Assembly: GCA_021234155.1 (NCBI GenBank) | Contig: JAJEKV010000011.1 | Coordinates: 17,746,677 to 17,810,676, forward strand | Direction of reading: 5' to 3' | Length of the DNA: 64,000 bases | Source: Isoetes taiwanensis | Taxonomy: Eukaryota; Streptophyta; Lycopodiopsida; Isoetales; Isoetaceae | In this document: positions 36,235 to 46,970 of the stretch, piece after piece | Layout of the letters: the number at the start of each line of letters is the position of its first letter | How positions within the stretch are numbered: position 1 is the first letter of the stretch | The notes under the pieces: model-generated | What the model saw: the letters and a program-made list of their open reading frames with translations, nothing else | Databases searched by the model: none | What the model was told of the DNA's origin: nothing | Made by a program: the position numbers and the translations under genes

Positions 36235-36425
36235 CTTTATGACGGGGAATTTTTTGTCTGACGGGGAATATTTTTCCGCGCCCGTCTTAATGCCGCGGGG
36301 CATTTATGACGGGGGCATTTATGACAGGTGCATTTATGACAGGGCATTTATGACGGGCGGCGCCGGCATTAGATGCGCACGTCATTATGATGAGCATTTA
36401 TGGCGGGCGTATTTATGACACGGAT
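36235..36425. repeat. Degenerate GCATTTATGACGGG repeats
   Basis: About seven to nine copies of a 14-16 bp unit (core CATTTATGACGGG) lie between the two divergent genes. Copies vary in the last bases (GACGGG, GACAGG, GGCGGG). The tract is GC-richer than its surroundings and could hold promoter elements for either gene. Confidence 0.75.
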
Positions 36426-36636
36426 GCCTACTTACGTCCATTTCACACATTTTGCCACTACAGTTTCCTTGCGCCTTCGAGAAATCCAGCGCCTTCAAAA
36501 AAAATTCAGCGCCTTCGCGAAACTTTCTGCGCCAACATGTCTCGATCAACCCTCCTTAAAGAAGCTATTTCCCGCGCTTTTTTTTAGCACTAGTCAATTC
36601 ACACCATTAGCATCTTAGACTTTCAATCAAAAGAGC

Positions 36637-37004
36637 TCGACAGGATCGCGACCGCGATGCTGTCGATCTCTATCTGTATAAGTTTAAGGTTTATAGTGCT
36701 TTTAGAAATCGCGGCCGCAATTTCTGGGAGCGGTTTATTAATAACATGTAGCGTTTAGTTATCTCAAGGATCGCCGCTGCGATTGTTGAGAACATAACAC
36801 AGGGACATTCTTGTTTACATTGCTTCCAAGGATCGCGGTCGCATTCCTTGGAAGCACTTTTGTTTTAACATGTTTGCTTACCTATATCTATATACGTTTG
36901 AGGTTTCAAGTGCCCTCACTAATCGCGGCCGCGATTTTGCTGAGGGGTTTATTTATAACATGTAGCATATAGTTGTCTAAAGGATCGCGGTCGCGTTCCT
37001 TGGA
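36637..37004. repeat. Array of six hairpin palindromes, ATCGCG/CGCGAT core
   Basis: Six inverted repeats lie at 36637-36666, 36698-36731, 36763-36790, 36822-36855, 36913-36946 and 36977-37002. Each has a related GC-rich core (ATCGCGACCGCGAT, ATCGCGGCCGCAAT and similar). Each is extended by arms that pair with each other but differ between sites, for example TCGACAG/CTGTCGA, GCTTCCAAGGA/TCCTTGGAAGC and CCCTCA/TGAGGG. Part of the array is a tandem duplication with a period near 215 bp. Further copies occur inside and after the neighbouring gene (38651, 40818, 40942). They could be protein-binding sites, cruciforms or RNA hairpins. Confidence 0.85.
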
Positions 37005-37021
37005 GGCACTTTTGTATTAAG

Positions 37022-40000
37022 ATGTTTGTTAGCTTAAATTTAGCTAACTGTAAAAGCCATGGCGATGTCCTTAACCTTTTTAATGATCTTCATGCAACAC
37101 TTGACCTCTTTCAAGGGCCAAACGTTGAACCCATGCGCATAGTAACTCCCGACAAAAGTCGGAAGTGGTGCATGGAAATTGCCCAGGCAATACCACATAT
37201 CAAAGAGGACCGCAGGAAGGACCTCTGCCTCTTCTTCAGGACAGGAAAGGGGCCAGATGACTTTGAACAATTGGGCATCATCGTTGCCATGTGGGAGGGT
37301 ACGAAGAATAACGTGCAGGATGCTATTATATGTAGCGTGGAGGACACGCAACAGCTGCAGTTTGTGGAGTGCATCCTGCGATGGCAGAACTACGACCCTT
37401 GCATCATGGTCGCAAGCAAACAGAACAAGCCGGCTAGTGACAAGGGTGTGCCAACGAGTTCAAAGGGGTATGGTTGGATTCTGCCATCATATGATTCTTT
37501 GTCTCTCTCTGGTATCAAGTGCAATAGAGATCTTCTTGTGGGCTTCATCAAGTGCAGAAAGGGGTTGTCGGTAGATAAGAAGCCTCCTTCTTGTGCCTTA
37601 AAGGCTACTAAAGACAACAAGCTACCCTCGCGCATGGATACAAATTGGTTGCATGCAGTTGCTAAAAAAAGGATCCACTGGCTGCAGTTGGTGAATCATC
37701 TGCACCGAAAGATCCAGTAGTGACTTCCTCTGGTAATCAAATTTCTTCAGCAGTTGTAGATCCTACTGCTCCGAAATTGCTCATGCCTTCCCCTATAGTA
37801 GATTCTAGTGAAAAGGAAGAACTAGTACAAAGGAAGACACATACTTTCAAGATTAAACTTCAGAATTTAAATATAGATGATAAGAGCTAGCCTTCTACAT
37901 CATCTACTCCTACCTCATCAGGTGTCCCAGCTGCAATAACTTGGCCTTCTGCTACTCGTATGCCTGAGGAACTGAAGTTCAACCCTGCTGAGGAAAAAAA
38001 GCTTGCAGAACAGACAGCAAAAAAGCTCGAAGAGTTTAAAAATTTTTATTCAATGGGGGTGAATTGGTTCACAAAAGTAAGTATCTTCGACTGCAAGACA
38101 GCTTCAGCAACAATGACGCACAGATTCCGATCTAATGATCACGCGCAAACGCTAATAAGGAGCTTCAAGGAGTGCCCTACAGAGGTTCTCACTCCGGCAG
38201 ATGTTGTGCCTTTTGACCACATCACAAAGTAAGTACTTTGTATACATACATGAGTGTTATGTATTAAAATACTAAATTACTTTCTTTCACAGGAAAATAA
38301 TTACTTGGTCGAGGCCTGAGGAGCTTGGCAACAAAAAATTCTACATTATTTCTGGAAACCACAACATATTTGCTGCTCAGATCCTTTGCTCTGTGATGGG
38401 CAGCGTCGAACAACGCCTGGAGTTTGCTAAAGTTTACGCCAAAAGAAGAATGCGGGTGCTCAATAGAAACCTGTCCAACAGCGAATACATCCAATTATCT
38501 CTTCAATGCAATGACATAATTGCAGACACTGTGTACAGAGAGCCACTCGTGGAGAAGCTTCAACAACTGCGTAATCAGCACAAGGCTTTCGGTTGCCCTC
38601 CGAAAGGACCAACGGGCACAGCAGTAACATCAGTAAGCCTATTCACTTTTTGCTAAAGCAGATCGCGACCGCGATCCTAATCAGCATTTCTTTTCAGGAT
38701 TTTGTTGAAGTGGCGACCACTACATTGAAGGTCAAAGAACTTAAAGATGAAAAGCAGTTTCTGTTTATGCACGACGAACCATGGGCAAAGTTCATGGAGG
38801 TTGTAAATAAGTGGGCAGGACGGAAGCTATCAGATGATCATGGGGAACTGCCAGACAAGCCAACAAAAGTTTTTTCCAATAAAAGATTTCTCAGGTACCT
38901 TCGTGGCATGAATAATGCGGAGGTAGCCCAACTTATGGACGAGATTCTGGTGGGAAAGACATTTTTGAAGGTGCAACCTGGATATACCGGCAGGCATGAC
39001 TGCAAGCAGAGGGCCTTAGACCTCAGAACTCTGACCTTGATGCACAGTGAGGTGCTATAATATGCCAATTGCTTGTTAGATAAACAATACGGCAGCATGG
39101 AGGAGCTTGTGGCACTCTTCCCTGGGCTCAATGAACAGAGGCTACTTGATATAGCAGGTATGGATTTTGATTATATCAAGGCCAACTATAACAAGGATCA
39201 CGTCCAGGGAAATCTTCCGAGTATTTTCTTAGAAGTTATTCTAGCTATACTCAAACCAGATGAAACAAGAAAACTGAAAGAAAAGAGAAACATTGTGCAA
39301 GCAGTAACAAAATCGGTATTCTTGGGGGGGGGGGGGGCAAATGTGTAAAATGCTACAATGGTTTTTATTGACATGCACAGTTTCAACACTGTCTGGGAAG
39401 TTAAAAAGTACACGGATCTATTCAACAGGATTGCAAGCATGACAACTGCAAAGGTGTATCACATCGTCATGTTCTTGAGATCTGTCCACTTGCCAAACTG
39501 CTTGTACAGCTAAAGTTAGATGCAGGGAGTTCACATATCTCCATGGATGCTTATGAAGAACAGGGCTGGGTTAGCAAGAAAATGGTTAAGGAATTTCAGT
39601 ATTACGTCAGCCATGTAACGATCAATAGAAGTGAGGCGCGTATCTTGCCTGTGCAGCCCAGGTTGGAGCTGCGTCTAACTCAGGGGACTAATGCAACCAG
39701 AGGCACACCTCTTCCAAAATATCCAATTACAGGTAATGAGGAGATGGATGCGAAAACAAAAAAAAAAAAATATCAGTAATACTTCACAGGTAAGCCCAAG
39801 TTCTCATGGGCAGCTATAGAATGGGACTTCGATCTTAAAGGCCAGGCTAAAACGTCATATATTTACACCATGGTCAAGGAGTTGGTTCCCGAAGACGGTG
39901 CTGTTCTTGACTTTTTCTCCGCAGGGACAGCTTCTAGAGTGGCTCTGATGCAAGGGAAACATAGTGTTTCCTTTGAGTGTGACGACAAGGTGTGCAGGTT

Positions 40001-40635
40001 TTTGAGATCTTCTTCGAGACTTTAGAGAAAATGGCAAGGCCTAAGTGTGAAAAAGAAGAAGAAATTCGCAAAGAAGTCTCTAACGGTGCAGACATGCCGG
40101 ACCTCACAATAACTCAGGAGACCGATCTGAGTAAAATGGACGAGATTCTGGATCAGTTAGATCAGAAAGGCTTTGAACAAAGGCTACAGGAAACTCGGGC
40201 TTTGCTAGAGAAGACGGAAAAGGACTCAGCTGCACTTGATCATACATTCGAAAAGCTCGAGGTACTGAACCAGAAATTTGAAATTGCATTGCCATTAATA
40301 ACTGGTATGCTCAACAAACAATCTACCCAGTTTGCATACCTGGGTACGTCTGAAGCCGACTCTCAGTCTGAAGACCCAGAAAACATCGAAGGAAGTAAGA
40401 GAAGGAAATTACTGGGCACGTCTGGATTCTCTAGTGATCTACAGGAGGAATTGATAGATAACAGTGCTCAAGGCGTGTGCAGGCTATCGCCAATGCAATG
40501 AACGTAGAGATCCCTTCAATTACGGGATATTCCGAAATGGATCTCTCACAGACCCTTGCATTAGGAAAGGAACATGCAGATAGAATGGCCAAGGAACTTG
40601 GCATTAATCCAGATTCTGTGAAAGAGACTCAATAG
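37022..40635 (+). pseudogene. ParB/Srx-like plus beta-class DNA methyltransferase gene, decayed
   Basis: A multi-exon gene of roughly 1,100 codons. The N-terminal 230 residues (37022-37680) are unrecognised. A ParB/Srx-like segment follows: LTPADVVPF, then YIISGNHNIFAAQIL (38340-38382), like GNHRxxAA of that fold but with Asn for Arg. The methyltransferase has motif IV degraded to IDMHS (about 39367, expected DPP[YF]) before motif I, DFFSAGTASRVAL (39909); this order is that of beta-class N4/N6 enzymes. A charged C-terminus (40000-40620) looks coiled-coil. Introns with clear borders: about 38231-38291, 38632-38697, 39733-39789. Damage: indel in an A-run near 37660, TAG near 37890, TAA near 39058, G14 at 39324, an indel near 39475, and extra TG in GTGTGCAG at 39990 and 40475. 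In phages such a protein would methylate DNA; here it is inactive. Confidence 0.72.
38651..38686. repeat. Hairpin palindrome inside an intron of the methyltransferase gene
   Basis: The core GATCGCGACCGCGATC lies between the outer arms TGCT and AGCA. It sits wholly within the intron 38632-38697 and matches the core of the intergenic array at 36637. Confidence 0.8.
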
Positions 40636-40817
40636 AACGGACTTAGTGATGTAATCTGGCTTTATTGGATGTGAAAGCTCATGTAATCACTTTGAACTAT
40701 TATAAAAGTTATGTGCTTTTATTGAACTTGTGTATATTTTGTTACTTTTTTTAACCGATTAGAATTACTAAACTTGTGTATTATTATCCGAAAGTTGTGT
40801 ATTATTATCTGAATAGT

Positions 40818-40879
40818 ATTACTGAACTTGTCGAGAAGATCGCGATTCGCCATCGCAATCTTCTCGACATGTTCAGTAA
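40818..40879. repeat. Long hairpin after the methyltransferase gene
   Basis: A 62-bp inverted repeat with arms of about 29 bases and only a few mismatches (outer part ATTACTGAAC/GTTCAGTAAT, inner core GATCGCGAT/CATCGCAATC). It lies about 180 bases past the last codon, where a 3'-UTR or an element end would be. It shares the ATCGC core with the array upstream of the gene. Confidence 0.85.
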
Positions 40880-40941
40880 TCTCTGGGAATGATGTTAAAC
40901 TGCTCCCATAAAGCTCGCACTCAGCACCCACGCCTTGCCTA

Positions 40942-40975
40942 CCTGGTCAAAAACATCGCCATGGCGATTTCCAGG
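40942..40975. repeat. Ninth hairpin, ATCGCCATGGCGAT core
   Basis: Outer arms CCTGG/CCAGG enclose the palindromic core ATCGCCATGGCGAT. It follows the same plan as the other hairpins in this region but with a different centre. Confidence 0.6.
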
Positions 40976-43900
40976 AGCACTGGTGACGCTATGCCTGTTC
41001 TAAGTTTTATGTTCCAATTAATGAAGGCATGCCCATACAGTGCTTTTCCCGCGGATAAAAAAAAATGGCGAGCCAAACGTGTGCTGACTGCCATTGCAAT
41101 TTGCTTGACAATAACAAATTTTCCTTTCCAGGAGGGTACTGCGACCTATTTCGTCGTCGATTGAGAAAACCAAATTTCTCTAATTAACGAAATCGTGCTT
41201 CTTAGGCTGCATAGGCTTGTTCAATACCCTTCACCAGAATGCCTTGGGATGACGGTCCAGAAGATAGAACATTTGTCGTTAGTAGGCTATTTTTCCTTTC
41301 AAGACAGCACGGTAATGCCTGATTGCACCCGGGCACAAGGCGGGGTCAGTGACATGCCGCATCCAGCATTTAAGCTCTCTACTTTCGTCATCAAACTACT
41401 AATTACGGGAGAGGTCGAAGCTCTCAAAGCCCTACGTGATCGACTTCTCCCAAAACATCTGTCAACTGCCATCATAAGCACATTGCTTAACTGGGTAGTC
41501 TTTGGCTATAATGTGGGGAGTTATAGTATTCCCTCTAGGTCGAGCATGACCATCTGGACATAGGCCTCTACATAGTCGTAATGCAGGCATAGCTGAGGCA
41601 TGCAGGTTGAGACAATGGGCATGCGAGCAGGTTGCCAATCTACCTATAGGAAAAGGGATTGATGGTCGAAATCTACTTCTTCATGTCTATGTCTGTCCCA
41701 ACATGAAAATGGGTAACCAAATGCAGGTCCTGCTTTAGCATCCGGACATAATTCACAATCTAGAGCCACTCCTTAGATCACATGCCTGCAAGTGTATCTG
41801 TAAGAGGATGGTCACTGGGCTAGTACATTGAGGATGAATTTCGGCTGATGTGTTGAGTGACGTGGACAGGCTAGAAATCCAAGAAATATTGTAGGAGGGA
41901 AAAGGCAAACCTGCTAAAAGAAAAAAAAGAAAGAAACGAAAATGGAATAGAATAGAATGTACTGTGCAAGGCCGTTGATTTTTGCTATTCTATTTTGATG
42001 GTTAGATGTAGTAGTTATTTTATCTGTATTGCTTTCTTTGTCATTCTGTGCAAGCAAGATGGAGTCTGTGATTCTGGATGGACATCCCACACATTTCTTC
42101 TTCAAAAAACACTGTTGCTTAGTTCATTTGGGAGCAAGATGGTCTTGGCATCACAGGTCAACCTATTTCTGCCCTACTGTAGGTTATTTGGAAGACGTAA
42201 TTTAAATAGGGTTGGGTGTACTAAAACAATGCGCTCATCATAGGGCATCAGATCACGAGGACATGCAAAGGGCTTTTTCTAATCGGTGTTGCAGGTCTCA
42301 GTGGTGTGAGATTGGGTAGACAACGGCAGGGAGGATACTATTTTTGTGTAATCTGGCACTATTTTACAACTTATTCGCTATATAACAAAACCTGGCAGAA
42401 TTTTTTCAAGAAATACGAGCTTTCCCTTGAAGTTTAAGCAATAAATCTAGGCAACATATGATTCTTCTGAGCCCCGTGGCTGACTTTACAAAGGCATCCA
42501 AGCATAAAAGGAATCTGTCTTGTGCCATACCATGACCAATTAATTCCAAATACATAATGTTCTTTTGTGCCATACATATCTTTATGCATAATTACACAGT
42601 TTAAAATGCATATCCATGGAAAGTTTTTGCAAAATAGAATTCAATACCTTCTTGCCCATCTTTGCTCATTGTTTTCATGGACATGCAGTTCATTGGTTAC
42701 AAAATTGTAGCTTTTAATTTAGCTTCGTTTTTATATTTATTTTTATCATCTTCTTATCTTTCTTAGAAGCAGGCCTAATAATAGCATTGTTGATATTGCA
42801 TTAGAAAGACATGTTGTCTGCTGGTTTTGCAGCAACGAATTTTGGCAGATATGGATATAGATCTTATTGTGAAAGGTGTCAACAAAATGCAAATTCTATG
42901 CAGTACTGGTCTTTGTCCCACAATTTGCAAGGTATTTAGGCAGTATTGTTCGTTTGATTATGTTCTCAAATCTTGTCAGTCTATTAAGTAGTAGTCAGAA
43001 AATAAATTTTGAAACCCAAGTTAGCAGGCTCTTCTATGCATAATTTGCTCTTTTTACAAAGCGGAAATGGAAGAGTCGACTCGAGGATACAAAGATAGCC
43101 CTTGTTGTTGGGTTTGGTAAGATGATGAATAGTTTCTGAAAATGGCTGTTTTCGCCTTTTTTTTGTCGTTTTGCATTTTTTGACCTTAGCCGTTTTCAAC
43201 GCCCACTTGAAAAACGGTGGAGCTGTTTTCTAGGAAAAAAGCGGCCGTTTTTTGCAAGAACAGATTTTTTTGAGGCAAAATTGGGCCTCTGTTGTTTTGG
43301 AGGCAAAACGGCCTGCACTATTCACGTGCCTCTACGGGGCAGTCAAGCCGTTTGCATTCGATCCATGATCATTCAATCAGCCGTTTCAATCATTCAAGGC
43401 AAAACCATCCTGCTGCAATCGTCCATTCCAGAAGAACACCAGGTATTATGCATTTTCTTTTTGTCTTACTTATTAGTTCACTTCACTCTGTCGATTATTA
43501 TCTGTTCAATCTCTCGATTATCTGTCGATTATCATCTGGTCAATCTCTCGATTATTTGTCGATTATCATTTGTTCAATCTAGGTTGAGCAAATGTGGAGA
43601 TAATTTTCCCACTAAAGCAGAGCATCAATGTAGATTTGTGCCTTCACAGCCCTGATCTGGCCCCGTCAATACCGATTTTATTTCCTCATTAGAGCTCAGG
43701 CCTCTTCCTACTTCCTTCTATAGCCAGAAAGCATATTTTGCAAATCATTACTTGCACCTCCAGTTCAGGAGATATTTCAAGGAGATATTTCAAGGAGGTT
43801 GAAATCCGGACTGTAAAACTCGGTTTTGTTCATTGTTGTAGCAGCATTTAGTCTGATACAGCCTATGCAAATGCTCTCATATAACCATACAAATGCTCTC

Positions 43901-44205
43901 GATTCAACCATACATGCCCTGATACAAAACAAAAAGAGAAATGGTAGTTCTTCAGAGGCTTTCGCAGGCCGAAATTCTACAATTATGCTATAGCCAGGAC
44001 CTTTCTTTGCCTTGCTTTGCCCATATTTATTGCTCAAAATAATTAGATTGGAAATGAAAAAGTGGAATCGAAATAATAAGAATGCTTTGAAAATTGTCTG
44101 GAGTAACAAACAAACTCCATTCTTGATTGTAACAAAAAAACAACATGCTTGTTTTTACTGTGACAATAAAAAAGGTGAGCTACTTTTTAGTGTAACAAGA
44201 AACTT
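40976..44205. other. Mostly unassigned sequence
   Basis: Open frames at 40889-41164 and 41195-41563 have no recognisable motif; the second (122 codons) may be a gene fragment but I cannot name it. A short (TAGAA)n run at about 41946 resembles LINE tails but has no LINE 3' end beside it. A repeat of about 34 bp built on TCGATTATCTGTTCAATCTC runs two to three times at about 43490-43585. Sequence around 43200-43300 is rich in T-runs and GCCGTTTT blocks and could belong to the end of the hAT element that follows. Confidence 0.35.
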
Positions 44206-44208
44206 TAT

Positions 44209-44348
<140 letters not shown>

Positions 44349-45493
44349 GCTTGTGATCACCATGGACATCAACAGGAAAAGAAAACATAAGAATACAGGG
44401 CCAGATCCAAGTGATTGTGGAAAGAGGTAGAAATTGTGTTCCGTGGCCAAAAACTAGCGGAAGGTGCTAGAGAATGGATATGTCCTTATTGCAAAAAGCA
44501 ACGCATTTCTTCTATAATAAGAGTGAGAGGTGATTCATAAGAGACAAGATGTTGAGTTTTGTCTAAGTGTTCCAGATGAGAAGCGACATCAACTACTAGA
44601 ATTTGCAAGGCAATTGGATGAGAAGAAAGCCGCCAAGAAGCAAGCAAAAGAATGTGCAAGGGAAGCCGCTACTTTGGCATTGATGATCGTCGTGATATAC
44701 ATTATACACGTGATATAGGTACACATAATGATCAAGAACGACGTGAAAGTCCAATGGAGAGAAGCATACTTATTTCTAGTAGTAGACTATGATGCTTTCT
44801 TCAACCTAAGAAGCCTGGCCAGCAGGAAATAAAGAGGCTAATCGATCCCAAAAAAAGGGGGGCAATGGGTAGACAGGTTGCTAGATGGTTCTATCATGAC
44901 CACATCCTGTTTCGTGTTGCTGGATCAGATTTTTTCCAAGCTATGGTGCAAGCTATTGCGAATCATGGGCCAGGATATGAGGCACCTAAATATGAGGACA
45001 TTTGCACAATATTCTTGGAGAGGGAAAAGCAAACTATGCATGAACTTTTGTCTGATATTAGAAGCCAATGGGCTGATTTTAGAGTCATCCTCATCTTTGA
45101 TGGATGGACTAATAAGAAAGGGCATCACATTGAAGGTTTTGTTGCCTATTGTAGAGGCAAAGCATATTTCCTCATGTCTCATGATATATCTGCTTCAGGA
45201 AAAGGGACCTCAAATCTAGCAGCTACATGGAAAGAAAGCATTACATATGTGGGTGCAGAAATTGTTGTACAAATTGTATGGGATGGAGAGAATACCAATC
45301 ATGCAGCTGGACGTATTATTGAGGCAGATTTCCCTCATATTTTCTTTTACCCATGCATTACACATTGCCTCAATAACTTGCTCAAAGATATTGGCAGCCT
45401 ACTTGAAGTTGCGGATTTGGTGCAAAAAAGGAAAGTCTTTGGTTACATTTGAGAATGGCCACACATCTACTTGTGCACACTTTCAAAGGCTCA

Positions 45494-46970
45494 TGTGACG
45501 TTCCATGTAAGTATACTGTATACGTATACCGTACCTGACACGTCACCAAGGTATTGGGAACCATTGGGGATTAACTTAGTAGGGATTAGTGACATTAAAC
45601 TAACCTAAGTACACTAACTAATGGTATTACTTAGCCAAGTAGGCTAGTTAGAATGTGCCACTTGGCCTCACTCGATTGGCCAAGGGCAGGTTGCCATCTT
45701 TGGGTGGCAAATTGAGCTCCCCCATCCTAATTCTACCCCAAATTCGAGTTTGAGAAGAGCAGAGGAAGGAGGAAGCTGTCACAACCTAACACCTGACCAG
45801 TTCTATGGATGTTCTTCGAGACAATGGGTCCAGCCAGAACACAGGTCAGTTTCTAGGTAGTTGTGTGCTATTCTAACCCTTGTTTGAGGTAGATGGATGA
45901 TTAGATTCTATGTTATGATCTATTTATGATGATTATGGATGTTGTATCAGATTATGTTCCTTCTTTCTGCTTCTCCTGTGATGTATGGGTTTAAGGGGGG
46001 TAGAGACCTGAAAGCTATTTAGATTTAGTGATGTTCCTAGCTAGAACCTCTTAAATCCCAGTAAATGTGGCATGTGCACAAGAGCCCACCTGGCTGTGGA
46101 TGCTATGATGTGATTCAGCACTAGACAACGAGTATGAGGGTGAAACGGGGTTGGGGTCTTGCCTAGCGCAGCTACAGGACTCCTCTAGTGTGCTAGTCTT
46201 ATAGCCGGTCACTGTGTGTGGGCCGGGTATGGGTCTAACAGTCATAGATGGCTGTCCTGGGCTCGAACGGGTTGGTGAGCTGACCTTTAGATTTAGGGGA
46301 GTTAAGTCGGGTACAGATGCGGGGGTCGCTGATGCGGCACGTGTTCTCTAGCACACCCAAAGATCCGTCACGCTCGGGGAGGAGACGCCTCTCTGACCTG
46401 CCTCATCGAACCGGGGAGATGTAACCCGGAGTAGTCTCGAAGGGTAATTCCTTGGGATTGCGTCTCCGGAGGGCACAAGCACATCATAGCATGATTCAGC
46501 CTATCTGCAAAGTGTGCACAGGAGGGGCGGATGGAATGGACTACCCTAGCCATTGTCTTATGCCAGCCAACGCCATGTTATACCTCTGTCTGTTGTTATC
46601 TTGAGGCCCTGACCGTCAGTCGACTCCATGGAGTCTGAGCCCTGGGTAGAGCCCTTAGTTATGGTGTATTTCCTTTGTTATATTGGTATTCTGTTGTGGT
46701 TATATTGATGTGATGGGCCACCCTTCGTGGTGGTATATTAGTTATCAGTATTGTTGCTAGGTGCTAACATGTATGTACACTTCCGCTATATAGGATTCCC
46801 ATAGAAGGCGTGGGACGAATGACACCTCCGTGTCCTTCACCCAGACACTTGGCCATCACAAGTGGTCCGAGTCAGACGAAGGGCCTTTCCGTGGTGATGG
46901 ATTCGCCATGGGAGGGGAATTTCTCGTATTTATACGATGGGAGCATTGTATGGATTCGGGGAGCGTCACA
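45494..46970 (+). repeat. 5' LTR of gypsy B
   Basis: 1,477 bp, TGTGACGTTCC to GAGCGTCACA. It contains the inverted-repeat-like GTATACGTATACC near its start. Copies of the same LTR family recur at 49202 and, reversed, at 55282 and 56851. Confidence 0.93.

Noticed and set aside
36637-37004. CRISPR array
   Set aside because: The repeats are palindromic cores with varying arms and irregular spacing in a nuclear plant context, with no spacers of constant length and no cas genes.
41936-41965. A further LINE 3' tail with TAGAA repeats
   Set aside because: The adjoining sequence lacks the conserved LINE 3' block, so it may be an independent short microsatellite.
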